Under the pieces are notes generated by a model. The model worked only from the letters and a program-made list of their open reading frames with translations. It searched no databases and was not told the DNA's origin. Positions 1 to 5,417 of a DNA stretch of 7,922 bases are shown piece after piece. Each line of letters starts with the position of its first letter. The stretch's first letter is position 1. A program made the translations under genes and the position numbers. The stretch comes from Treponema sp. (GTDB lineage: Bacteria; Spirochaetota; Spirochaetia; Treponematales; Breznakiellaceae), in the NCBI GenBank assembly GCA_031284105.1, contig JAITAN010000199.1:1-7922 (forward strand), read 5' to 3'.

Positions 1-2
1 AG

Positions 3-251
3 CCGAACGGCCTGGGCTTGTACGACATGAGCGGGAACGTGTGGGAATGGTGCTGGGATCGGTATGGGAGTTATAGCAGCGGCTCTCAGACCGCGCCTGC
101 CGGCGCTGTTTCCGGCTCCACCCGCGTGGTACGCGGCGGGTCGTGGAACTACTACGCGCGGTTCCTGCGTTCGGCCTTTCGGAGCTACAGCACCCCGTCG
201 CACAGGCTCTACGACCTTGGCTTCCGGCTGGTTCGGCCCTTTCAGCCGTAG
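3..251 (+). CDS. Formylglycine-generating-enzyme (SUMF1/FGE) fold protein, C-terminal fragment; putative DGR variable protein
   Basis: Only the last 82 codons are present; the gene begins left of the window and reads in frame from base 3. The motifs GLYDMSGNVWEW, VVRGGSW and DLGFRLVRP are hallmarks of the C-terminal part of the SUMF1/FGE family (C-type-lectin-like fold). Real FGEs oxidise a sulfatase cysteine, but the catalytic cysteines cannot be judged in this fragment, and many bacterial members are binding proteins rather than enzymes. Between Trp48 (bases 144-146) and the closing LGFR, almost every position expected to vary in Treponema TvpA-like proteins is occupied by a codon derivable from AAC by changing only A. 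This suggests the protein is a target of a diversity-generating retroelement. The family call is firm; the variable-protein role is inference. Export or lipidation cannot be assessed because the N-terminus is missing. Confidence 0.88.
   Translation, partial: PNGLGLYDMSGNVWEWCWDRYGSYSSGSQTAPAGAVSGSTRVVRGGSWNYYARFLRSAFRSYSTPSHRLYDLGFRLVRPFQP
147..248 (+). other. Putative DGR variable region (VR) with invariant 3' end
   Basis: Twelve codons, at 147, 150, 153, 162, 177, 183, 186, 189, 201, 207, 210 and 213, read aac, tac, tac, ttc, ttt, agc, tac, agc, cac, ctc, tac, gac. Eleven end in C and one in T; all could come from AAC or AAT by substitution at A positions only. The intervening codons (CTG CGT TCG GCC, CGG, CCG, AGG) carry few A's and match the family consensus. 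The block ends with an A-poor, invariant stretch (216-248) that would serve as the initiation-of-mutagenic-homing end. The template repeat and reverse transcriptase are not in the window, so this would be a remote target. Confidence 0.6.
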
Positions 252-256
252 GCTCC

Positions 257-306
257 GCACCCGCAGGCGGGCCGGCCGGGGCCGGCAAGCCGTAGGGTGC
301 CTTTTT
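257..306 (+). terminator. Possible Rho-independent terminator after the FGE-fold gene
   Basis: An outer 6-bp stem (GCACCC at 257-262 with GGGTGC at 295-300) encloses an inner GC hairpin (GCCGGC at 271-276, loop CGGG, GCCGGC at 281-286). It is followed directly by C and five T's at 302-306. The position, just after the stop codon at 251, fits a terminator. The inner hairpin with its 4-nt loop, about 20 bp past the stop, could alternatively be the cruciform element known to sit just 3' of the homing site in some DGR targets. Confidence 0.5.
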
Positions 307-313
307 GGGGGGT

Positions 314-337
314 TTGGAGGGCATTTAGGCCCTCCAA
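314..337. repeat. Perfect 9-bp inverted repeat (hairpin)
   Basis: TTGGAGGGC (314-322) and GCCCTCCAA (329-337) flank a 6-nt loop. The downstream bases GGTTTTACC give a short T-run on the plus strand, so this could be a second or backup terminator. Confidence 0.5.
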
Positions 338-402
338 GGTTTTACCGGTTTTGCGGAGGCGCGTCCGCCCGCGCCGGTTCCCGCTCCTGAACCCCGCCAT
401 TC

Positions 403-422
403 CCGGCCTTCACGAAGGCCGG
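403..422. repeat. Perfect 8-bp stem, 4-nt loop palindrome
   Basis: CCGGCCTT (403-410), loop CACG, AAGGCCGG (415-422). No T-run follows on the plus strand, so a terminator role is unlikely. The rest of 252-591 has no coding signal: the short frames crossing it have no family match and no good ribosome binding site. Confidence 0.55.
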
Positions 423-575
423 TGCCGCTTCAGCCAAGTCCTTGAGGTTTCTAGAGCGTGTTCACGCAACGATACGCGCGGTTATACATCGGGGGATACT
501 TGCGAAAACGTTTACAAAGGTTTGGCGTTAAACCGGATGTTAGTACAACATACTGTAGAATATTTCCGTTGAGTA

Positions 576-584
576 TGGTACGAT
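576..584 (+). promoter_or_regulatory. Possible extended -10 promoter for aspS
   Basis: TGG followed by TACGAT (579-584) fits an extended -10 (TGnTAnnnT). No -35-like hexamer lies at the right distance. The predicted start site falls at about 591-592, on or next to the aspS ATG, which would make the mRNA nearly leaderless. Only a weak AGG (585-587) could act as a Shine-Dalgarno. A second -10-like TAGAAT lies at 556-561, also without a clear -35. Confidence 0.3.
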
Positions 585-591
585 AGGCATT

Positions 592-1905
592 ATGCGAATA
601 TTGGCAAAAGATGTGGCGGGCGCGGCGCGGGAGCGGGCGGCCGGCGGCTGCTCCGCTGAAGAAGTTGAACTGAAAGGGTGGGTTCACCGCGTCCGCCGCA
701 TGGGCGGTATTACCTTCATTGTTTTGCGGGACAGGTCCGGGCTTGTGCAGCTTGTGCTGGACAAGGAGCCGGCCCTGACGCTTGAGTCCGTTATTTCCGT
801 TAAGGGAACGCCCGCGCTGAACGAAAAAGCGCCGGGCGGAGCCGAAATCAAGGCGCATACCCTTGAGTGCGTCTCCCGCGCGGCCGGCGATCTGCCGTAT
901 CAGGTGAATGGCGACACCGGTAAAACCGGTTTGGAAGCAATGCTGGATAACCGGGGCTTATCCCTGCGCCACCCCAAAATCAGGGCCATATTCAAAGTAC
1001 AGGCGACCATTATTGAGGCGTTCTCCGCATATTTGCGCTCCCAAGACTTCACCGAGATAAAGACCAGCAAACTCGTGGGCAGCAGCACCGAGGGCGGCTC
1101 GGAACTGTTCGAGGTCGCGTATTTTGACCGCAAGGTTTACCTCGCCCAATCGCCTCAATTTTACAAAGAGACCATGGTTGCAAGCGGCATGGAGCGGGTC
1201 TTCGAGGTTGCGCCCGCGTACCGCGCCGAAAAGCACGACACGCCGCGCCACTTGAACGAGTACGTTTCTCTGGACGTGGAAATGGGCTTTATTGATTCCG
1301 AAAAAGACCTTATTGAGCTTGAGAAAGGGCTTTTGACCCATATTTTTGAGGAAACCGCGCGGAAAAACGCCGCTGAACTCGCCTTGTGGAACGCGGCGGT
1401 TCCCAATGCGGACGCCGTGTTCCAATCCCCTACGGTAAGCTACGAGGAAGCCGTGAAAATAGCCGGCGGCGAATCCGCCAAAGCGGGCGGCGGACGCATC
1501 TTCGACATTACGCCGGAAGCGGAACGGTTCCTCTGTTCATGGTCGCTGCGGGAATACGGCTCGGATTTGCTCTTTGTCAACGAATTTCCCCGCCGGTACC
1601 GTCCCTTCTACACGTACCCGCTTGACGCAAGCCGTACCATGAGCTTCGACGCCCTTTTCCGGGGGCTAGAGATAACCACCGGCGGCAAAAGGCAGCACGA
1701 TTATCAGGCGTTCCTTGATGTCCTGCCTAAATTCGGCTTAAAGGCGGAGCATTTTACGAACTACCTTAACCTGCTTAAATACGGCTGTCCGCCGCACGGC
1801 GGCTTCGCCATCGGCTGCGAGCGCCTCACGGCTCGTATTCTGGGCATTGCCAACGTGAAGGAAGCCAGCCTCTTCCCCCGCGACCGCAAGCGGGTGGAGC
1901 CGTAA
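592..1905 (+). CDS. aspS: Aspartyl-tRNA synthetase, archaeal type, probably non-discriminating (Asp-tRNA Asp/Asn)
   Basis: A 437-residue class II synthetase that charges tRNA with aspartate in the cytoplasm. The length and layout match the archaeal/eukaryotic-type AspRS (about 430-440 aa) rather than the bacterial type of about 590 aa with its GAD insertion. An N-terminal OB-fold anticodon domain begins at GWVHRVRRMGG (about residue 29). Class II motif 2 is FEVAPAYRAEKHDTPRHLNE, with Arg211. RGLEITTGGKRQHDY holds substrate residues, and motif 3 is GFAIGCERL with Arg411. The C-terminus LFPRDRKRVEP is typical of the family. His32 after GWV and Pro81 in KAPGG sit where archaeal non-discriminating enzymes carry a His and a Pro in the anticodon-binding region, so it probably also makes Asp-tRNA(Asn) for a GatCAB amidotransferase. 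thiI starts 3 nt after the stop, indicating an operon. The ATG at 592 gives the full family N-terminus. Confidence 0.95.
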   Translation: MRILAKDVAGAARERAAGGCSAEEVELKGWVHRVRRMGGITFIVLRDRSGLVQLVLDKEPALTLESVISVKGTPALNEKAPGGAEIKAHTLECVSRAAGDLPYQVNGDTGKTGLEAMLDNRGLSLRHPKIRAIFKVQATIIEAFSAYLRSQDFTEIKTSKLVGSSTEGGSELFEVAYFDRKVYLAQSPQFYKETMVASGMERVFEVAPAYRAEKHDTPRHLNEYVSLDVEMGFIDSEKDLIELEKGLLTHIFEETARKNAAELALWNAAVPNADAVFQSPTVSYEEAVKIAGGESAKAGGGRIFDITPEAERFLCSWSLREYGSDLLFVNEFPRRYRPFYTYPLDASRTMSFDALFRGLEITTGGKRQHDYQAFLDVLPKFGLKAEHFTNYLNLLKYGCPPHGGFAIGCERLTARILGIANVKEASLFPRDRKRVEP

Positions 1906-1908
1906 CGT

Positions 1909-3126
1909 ATGCCGGATTCCCCCGCGGCATCCTCCTCCTATCTCATCAAACTCGGCGAACTCACGCTCAAGGGCGAAAATCGGGGCGCTTTTGAGCACGT
2001 CTTGAAACGCAATATACGCGCCATGCTGAAAGGAACGGGCGCCCAACTCGTCTCGACAGACGGCCGCTATTTTATTTCTTTTAACAGCGCTTCCGGAGAT
2101 GTTTCTCAAGACGTAGACGCTTCTGAAAAGATTGCGTTTGCGTTGGATCGCCTGTTTGGTATAGCGGGCTGGGCTAAAACCCGTTTCTGCGAGAAAAGCA
2201 TTGCGGCGGTTTGCGCAGAATGTATTGCGGAAGCCGGCGATCTCCTTGCAAACGGCGTAAAGACCTTTAAGGTGGAGGCGCGGCGCACGGATAAACGCTT
2301 CCCGCTTGATTCATACGGGATCATGGCGGCCGCAGGTGAGGCTGTTCTTGCCGCCATTCCCGCCTTAACGGTCGATGTTCATAAGCCTGAGGCGGTCATT
2401 ACCGTTGAGATACGGGAAAAGGCGTATATATACGGTAATGCCCACAAAGGGCTGCGGGGTTTGCCGGTTGGAACCGCCGGGCGCGGGCTTCTCCTCCTGT
2501 CCGGCGGCATTGATTCGCCGGTCGCCGGTTTCTTGATGGCGGGGCGGGGCATGAGCATAGACGTGGTGCATTTTCACGCATATCCCTACACATCGAAGGA
2601 AGCGCGCGACAAGGTTGTCCGGCTTGCCGAAGCGCTGGGACGCTACACGCTCGGCGTCCGGCTCCATATCGTTGGCTTTACCAAAGTACAGATGCGTATA
2701 AAGGAAGCCGCGCCTCCGGCATGGACAACGATTCTCCTCCGTATGGCGATGATGGAAGCAGCGGAATCTATCGCCCGTCAACACGAATATGCCTGCCTCA
2801 TAAGCGGAGAAAGCCTCTCACAAGTTGCAAGCCAGACCATCGAAAATATCCGCTGTACCGAAAGCCGTACGACCCTGCCTATCCTGCGTCCGCTTATCGG
2901 CATGGACAAAGAAAGTATCACTCGCATAGCTGAAAAGATAGGAACGTACGAAATCTCTATCCTCCCATACGAGGACTGTTGCGTTCTGTTCAGTCCGAAA
3001 CATCCGGCGCTGAGGGGAAGTGTGGGGGAAGCGGCGGCGTATTACGAGCGGCTTGAACTAAGCGCGCTTATTGAGGACGCGGTGCGGGAGCGGGAAGTGG
3101 AAAAATGCTCGTTTGTGAAGCGATGA
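1909..3126 (+). CDS. thiI: tRNA 4-thiouridine(8) synthase ThiI (Bacillus-type, no rhodanese domain)
   Basis: A 405-residue enzyme that adenylates U8 of tRNA and inserts sulfur to form s4U; in some organisms it also supplies sulfur to thiamine thiazole synthesis. An N-terminal ferredoxin-like segment (KLGELTLKGENR) is followed by a THUMP RNA-binding domain (about 65-175, with ARRTDKRFP). The linker GLPVGTAGRGLLLL leads into the PP-loop SGGIDSPVAGF, which starts at Ser198. The DCC pair at Cys357-Cys358 in PYEDCCVLFSPKHP is the conserved late-domain element. The protein ends soon after, so it lacks the C-terminal rhodanese domain of E. coli ThiI and must receive sulfur from a separate cysteine desulfurase, as in Bacillus. 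GGAG at 1896-1899, inside the aspS 3' end, is placed 9 nt before the ATG. Co-transcription with aspS is very likely. Confidence 0.96.
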   Translation: MPDSPAASSSYLIKLGELTLKGENRGAFEHVLKRNIRAMLKGTGAQLVSTDGRYFISFNSASGDVSQDVDASEKIAFALDRLFGIAGWAKTRFCEKSIAAVCAECIAEAGDLLANGVKTFKVEARRTDKRFPLDSYGIMAAAGEAVLAAIPALTVDVHKPEAVITVEIREKAYIYGNAHKGLRGLPVGTAGRGLLLLSGGIDSPVAGFLMAGRGMSIDVVHFHAYPYTSKEARDKVVRLAEALGRYTLGVRLHIVGFTKVQMRIKEAAPPAWTTILLRMAMMEAAESIARQHEYACLISGESLSQVASQTIENIRCTESRTTLPILRPLIGMDKESITRIAEKIGTYEISILPYEDCCVLFSPKHPALRGSVGEAAAYYERLELSALIEDAVREREVEKCSFVKR

Positions 3127-3132
3127 CGACCC

Positions 3133-3160
3133 TTGACAAAACCGCCCTTCTCATTACAAT
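3133..3160 (+). promoter_or_regulatory. Sigma-70-type promoter for rpsU
   Basis: TTGACA at 3133-3138, a 16-nt spacer, then TACAAT at 3155-3160. The -35 is a perfect consensus and the -10 differs at one base. It starts 6 nt past the thiI stop and predicts a leader of roughly 70 nt before rpsU. No terminator is visible between thiI and this promoter. Confidence 0.8.
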
Positions 3161-3165
3161 AAAAA

Positions 3166-3218
3166 CGGCTTCAAAACGGCAGATTGTGGAGCCGGTCTCA
3201 TAGCAAAAAGATTGACCG
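3166..3218 (+). promoter_or_regulatory. rpsU 5' leader with two mutually exclusive short hairpins
   Basis: CGGCT (3166-3170) can pair with AGCCG (3190-3194), or CGGTC (3193-3197) can pair with GACCG (3214-3218). The two stems share bases 3193-3194, so only one can form at a time. A role in controlling S21 translation is conceivable, but the stems are only 5 bp. Confidence 0.25.
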
Positions 3219-3225
3219 TGAAGGA

Positions 3226-3236
3226 AAGGAGGTGAT
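3226..3236 (+). promoter_or_regulatory. Exceptionally strong Shine-Dalgarno of rpsU
   Basis: AAGGAGGTGAT matches 11 consecutive bases of the complement of the 16S rRNA 3' tail. The ATG follows at 3240. Other starts in this window have partial or no Shine-Dalgarno, so this one stands out. Confidence 0.85.
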
Positions 3237-3239
3237 TAT

Positions 3240-3443
3240 ATGGCGCACATTACCGTAGATGACAATGAACTCTTGGAAAAAGCCATCAAGCGTTTCAAAC
3301 GCATGGTGGAAAAAGAAGGCATTATCCGCGAGTTCAAGAAGAGGGAATATTACGAGAAGCCTTCCACCATTCTTAACCGCAAGAAAAAAGCCTTTCAGCG
3401 CAAGCTGCTCAAGAAGTCCCGCAAGGGTAGATCGGAATACTAA
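3240..3443 (+). CDS. rpsU: Small ribosomal subunit protein bS21
   Basis: A 67-residue, lysine/arginine-rich protein with the typical bS21 pattern: VDDNELLEKAIKRFKRM near the start, then EGIIREFKKREYYEKPS and a basic tail LNRKKKAFQRKLLKKSRKG. It sits on the 30S platform near the anti-Shine-Dalgarno end of 16S rRNA and aids initiation. The length fits the family. It has its own promoter and a near-perfect Shine-Dalgarno. Its stop overlaps the next gene's start by one base (TAATG at 3441-3445), so the downstream lipoprotein gene is probably translationally coupled to it. Confidence 0.96.
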   Translation: MAHITVDDNELLEKAIKRFKRMVEKEGIIREFKKREYYEKPSTILNRKKKAFQRKLLKKSRKGRSEY

Positions 3444-4309
3444 TGGTAAAAAAAGGGGGCGTATGCCTGTGCATCCTGTTGCTTTTTTCATGTTTAACGC
3501 CCCGATCTAAAACGGCCTGCTTTCTTGATGATTTTATCCCGCAATGGCGGCCTTTTGAACAAGGCGTTGATATACTTGCCGGCGTTGTCAGCCGTCCGAA
3601 GCTGCGGTTTTGGGCGGTGCGTATAAATACGGCTCATCCTAATCTTGAAATTGTTATAAGTCCCAAAGAAGCCGTTGACGGACGTTTTGAAGCCAACGTT
3701 GTGCCGGCGTCCTCTGTTTCACGCTTTGTCAAACGGTTTGACTGTATTGCGGGCATCAATGCGGCGCCGTTTTATCCGGTCTCTGCAACGGAAGGGGAGA
3801 AGCGAAGTATCATCGGGCTTACGGTTTCAAACGGCGTTGTTGTTTCCGCGCCCGCCGCCGGATACGACGCCCTTGTTTTCTACGCGGATGGCGCGATGGC
3901 GATAGAGAGTCAGGGGGCGATACGCGATATTGGTTCTATTTGGAATGCCGCCGGCGGTTTCTACGCCATCCTGAAAGACGGCGCCCTTACGGAACGCGCC
4001 TTATCTGGTCAAGGCGGCAAACGGCATCCCCGTTCCGCGGCGGGTATAAACGGCGGCATCCTCTATCTGCTTGTCATTGACGGCAGACAGCCGGCAAGCG
4101 CAGGCGCTACGGAAGCTGAAACCGCCCTTATCCTGCAAAGGCTCGGCGCTGTTGACGCCATAAACTTTGACGGCGGCGGTTCAACCGCCCTTGCCCTGCG
4201 CGCTCAAGAAGGCGGCGTTTCCGTGGTAAACACACCGGTTCAAGGGCTTTTTCCCGGCAAGGAACGCGCCGTAGCGACGTGTCTCGGCGTGAAAAAGCGG
4301 CGGGAGTAG
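3443..4309 (+). CDS. Phosphodiester glycosidase (NAGPA, former DUF2233) family protein, probable lipoprotein
   Basis: A 288-residue protein. The N-terminus has two lysines, then a hydrophobic stretch (VCLCILLLF) and LLFSC, a relaxed spirochaete lipobox that would place a lipid on Cys17. It is therefore probably exported and membrane-anchored. The remainder fits the NAGPA family, which includes the lysosomal enzyme that removes GlcNAc from phosphodiester-linked mannose, and bacterial members acting on cell-envelope or exopolysaccharide glycosides. Conserved signatures are GINAAPFYPV (from residue 104), HPRSAAGI (His195, Arg197), IDGRQ, INFDGGGSTAL (Asp243) and RAVATCLGV at the end. The substrate cannot be told from sequence. 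The start overlaps the rpsU stop and has no clear Shine-Dalgarno, so expression is probably coupled to rpsU. Its last bases overlap the convergent tRNA terminator. Confidence 0.88.
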   Translation: MVKKGGVCLCILLLFSCLTPRSKTACFLDDFIPQWRPFEQGVDILAGVVSRPKLRFWAVRINTAHPNLEIVISPKEAVDGRFEANVVPASSVSRFVKRFDCIAGINAAPFYPVSATEGEKRSIIGLTVSNGVVVSAPAAGYDALVFYADGAMAIESQGAIRDIGSIWNAAGGFYAILKDGALTERALSGQGGKRHPRSAAGINGGILYLLVIDGRQPASAGATEAETALILQRLGAVDAINFDGGGSTALALRAQEGGVSVVNTPVQGLFPGKERAVATCLGVKKRRE

Positions 4310-4313
4310 CCGC
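4292..4313 (-). terminator. Rho-independent terminator of the tRNA-Arg unit
   Basis: Read on the minus strand, GCGGC (4313-4309), a 7-nt loop, GCCGC (4301-4297), then five T's (4296-4292). It lies 13 nt past the tRNA 3' end and overlaps the last codons of the convergent glycosidase gene. Confidence 0.65.
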
Positions 4314-4326
4314 GCCGAAAGGCAAC

Positions 4327-4400
4327 TGCGTCCGACAGGGCTCGAACCTGCAACAACCGGCTTCGAAGGCCGGGATTCTATCCAATTGAACTACGGGCGC
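4327..4400 (-). tRNA. tRNA-Arg (anticodon UCG)
   Basis: A 74-nt cloverleaf on the minus strand. The acceptor 5' strand is GCGCCCG. The D arm is GTTC/GAAT with GG in the loop. The anticodon stem CCGGC/GCCGG has loop CTTCGAA (anticodon TCG at 34-36). The variable loop is 5 nt. The T arm is GCAGG, TTCGAGC, CCTGT. The acceptor 3' strand is CGGACGC, with discriminator A. It reads CGA and, by wobble, other CGN arginine codons. CCA is not encoded and must be added. The acceptor stem has one C4-A69 mismatch; the other six pairs are Watson-Crick. It has its own promoter and terminator and is convergent with the glycosidase gene. Confidence 0.93.
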
Positions 4401-4413
4401 AAAAAGCGTCTCT

Positions 4414-4442
4414 ATTCTAATCTAAAAAAGCATCTGTTTCAA
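4414..4442 (-). promoter_or_regulatory. Sigma-70-type promoter of tRNA-Arg
   Basis: On the minus strand, TTGAAA (4442-4437), a 17-nt spacer, then TAGAAT (4419-4414). The start site would fall a few bases before the mature tRNA 5' end at 4400. Confidence 0.75.
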
Positions 4443-4497
4443 GGGGCTAGGAAAACCATATATAACGAGTCTATACGAGAAACGGGAGGGGTTCCTT

Positions 4498-4782
4498 ATG
4501 GGTGAAAATTCTATAACAAGAAGGTATTGTGATGTCGATGGCTTTTGTATATTTGTATAGCCTTTGAACGCCGCTGCAACAACCCTTTGCCTGCCGGGGA
4601 ACAAAAAGAGCCGGCGGTTTCCGGTAAGCCGTCTGTCTTTAAGCGCGGCGATGACCATCCTCCTCCTGTTCCACCTCATCGGCTACCGTCCCCGCCGGAA
4701 TTGTTCCGCCATACTCGGCCGTTCGCCCAAATATGGATATGGACGCATCAATGACCGCAACGGTGAGCTTGTCAACTTCTAG
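4498..4782 (+). pseudogene. Decayed transposase fragment, IS982-family-like
   Basis: Pieces of one transposase can be read across frames. MGENSITRRYCDVDGFCIF (from ATG 4498) resembles the usual IS982 N-terminus (ITxxxCxxDDFC) and still has GGGAGG 8 nt upstream, but it stops at 4560. A second frame continues with FERRCNNPLPAGEQKEP (from 4563). A third gives RLSLSAAMTILLLFHL-IGYR (4630-4689), matching the conserved LSxSEVMTIxxLFHxSGYR block. INDRNGELVNF, ending at the stop at 4782, resembles the later INDKGELLNF block, so the DDE core between the two appears deleted. At least two frameshifts and an internal deletion make it non-functional. Terminal inverted repeats were not identified. The remaining bases 4783-4908 show nothing recognisable. 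Family assignment is from memory of motifs, not a search. Confidence 0.55.
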
Positions 4783-4908
4783 GAAGCCATCAAGCGTGGT
4801 TTCTCTCCGCTTGAGAGGGAGATCGAGATCAGCCGTATAGCCGGAAGCGGCATAACCAGGCGTTGGTGATTTCCGAAAACCCCGATAGGTATATTTTATA
4901 CCGGCGGC

Positions 4909-4937
4909 TTGCAATACAACGCCGTTTTCAGTACAAT
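4909..4937 (+). promoter_or_regulatory. Sigma-70-type promoter for the thioesterase gene
   Basis: TTGCAA at 4909-4914, a 17-nt spacer, TACAAT at 4932-4937. The ATG at 4944 lies where transcription should start, and no Shine-Dalgarno precedes it. This argues for the 4944 start and for a leaderless mRNA. Confidence 0.65.
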
Positions 4938-4943
4938 GACTCT

Positions 4944-5369
4944 ATGTTTAGCATTACCGTAAGTCCCAGATTCGGAGATATTGACGGACTTGGGCATATC
5001 AATAACACCGTGCTTGCCGTATGGTTTGAACTTGCACGCAACCCGCTGTTTCGGATATTTGAGCCGGATTTGAACCTTTCCCATGAGACATGGCCCCTCA
5101 TCATGGCGCATACGGACTATGATTTTCTGGATCAGTTGTTTTTCCAGTACGAGGTAGAAATCCGTACGTATATAAGCCGTATCGGGACAAAATCTTTTAC
5201 CGTGTACCATGAGGCATGGCAAGAAGGAAGGCGCTGCGTGAAAGGCAACGCGGTTATCGTTCATTACGATTTTATTAAAAAGCAGACTACGCCCATTCCG
5301 GGACCTAAAAGACGGCTTCTGGAATCCCATCTGTACGCGCCTGAACCGCCGAAAATGACTATTGCGTAG
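4944..5369 (+). CDS. Acyl-CoA thioesterase, hotdog fold (4HBT / YbgC-FadM-like)
   Basis: A 141-residue single-domain protein. The N-terminal motif VSPRFGDIDGLGHINN is the 4-hydroxybenzoyl-CoA thioesterase signature: an acidic residue of the DxD (Asp12/Asp14) is the likely catalytic group, and GHINN (17-21) lines the active site. Then follow ELARNPLFR and DYDFLDQLFFQYEVEIRTYISRIG, the usual central helix and sheet. It hydrolyses an acyl-CoA thioester in the cytoplasm; the chain specificity is not evident. An upstream in-frame GTG at 4863 would add 27 residues unlike the family and would place the promoter inside the gene, so ATG 4944 is preferred. The length is normal for the family. It stands alone between the transposase remnant and radA, with no visible terminator before radA. 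Confidence 0.87.
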   Translation: MFSITVSPRFGDIDGLGHINNTVLAVWFELARNPLFRIFEPDLNLSHETWPLIMAHTDYDFLDQLFFQYEVEIRTYISRIGTKSFTVYHEAWQEGRRCVKGNAVIVHYDFIKKQTTPIPGPKRRLLESHLYAPEPPKMTIA

Positions 5370-5417
5370 GACGAAAAGCGGCGTTTCAACTGTGTATTAT
5401 GTGAAAAATATGAAAAT

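Noticed and set aside
252..591. Template repeat of the putative retroelement next to its target
   Set aside because: No second copy resembling 147-215 was found by eye here or elsewhere in the window.
958..1425. Long minus-strand frame opposite aspS
   Set aside because: Antisense shadow of a clear synthetase; no family motif and no ribosome binding site.
2365..2784. Minus-strand frame opposite thiI
   Set aside because: Antisense shadow; low-complexity composition from the opposite strand of conserved codons.
4639..4914. Minus-strand 91-codon frame in the thioesterase upstream region
   Set aside because: Overlaps the transposase remnant readable on the plus strand; no recognisable domain and no good start signal.
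4863..4943. GTG start extending the thioesterase by 27 residues
   Set aside because: The extension does not resemble the hotdog family, lacks a Shine-Dalgarno, and contains the promoter hexamers.
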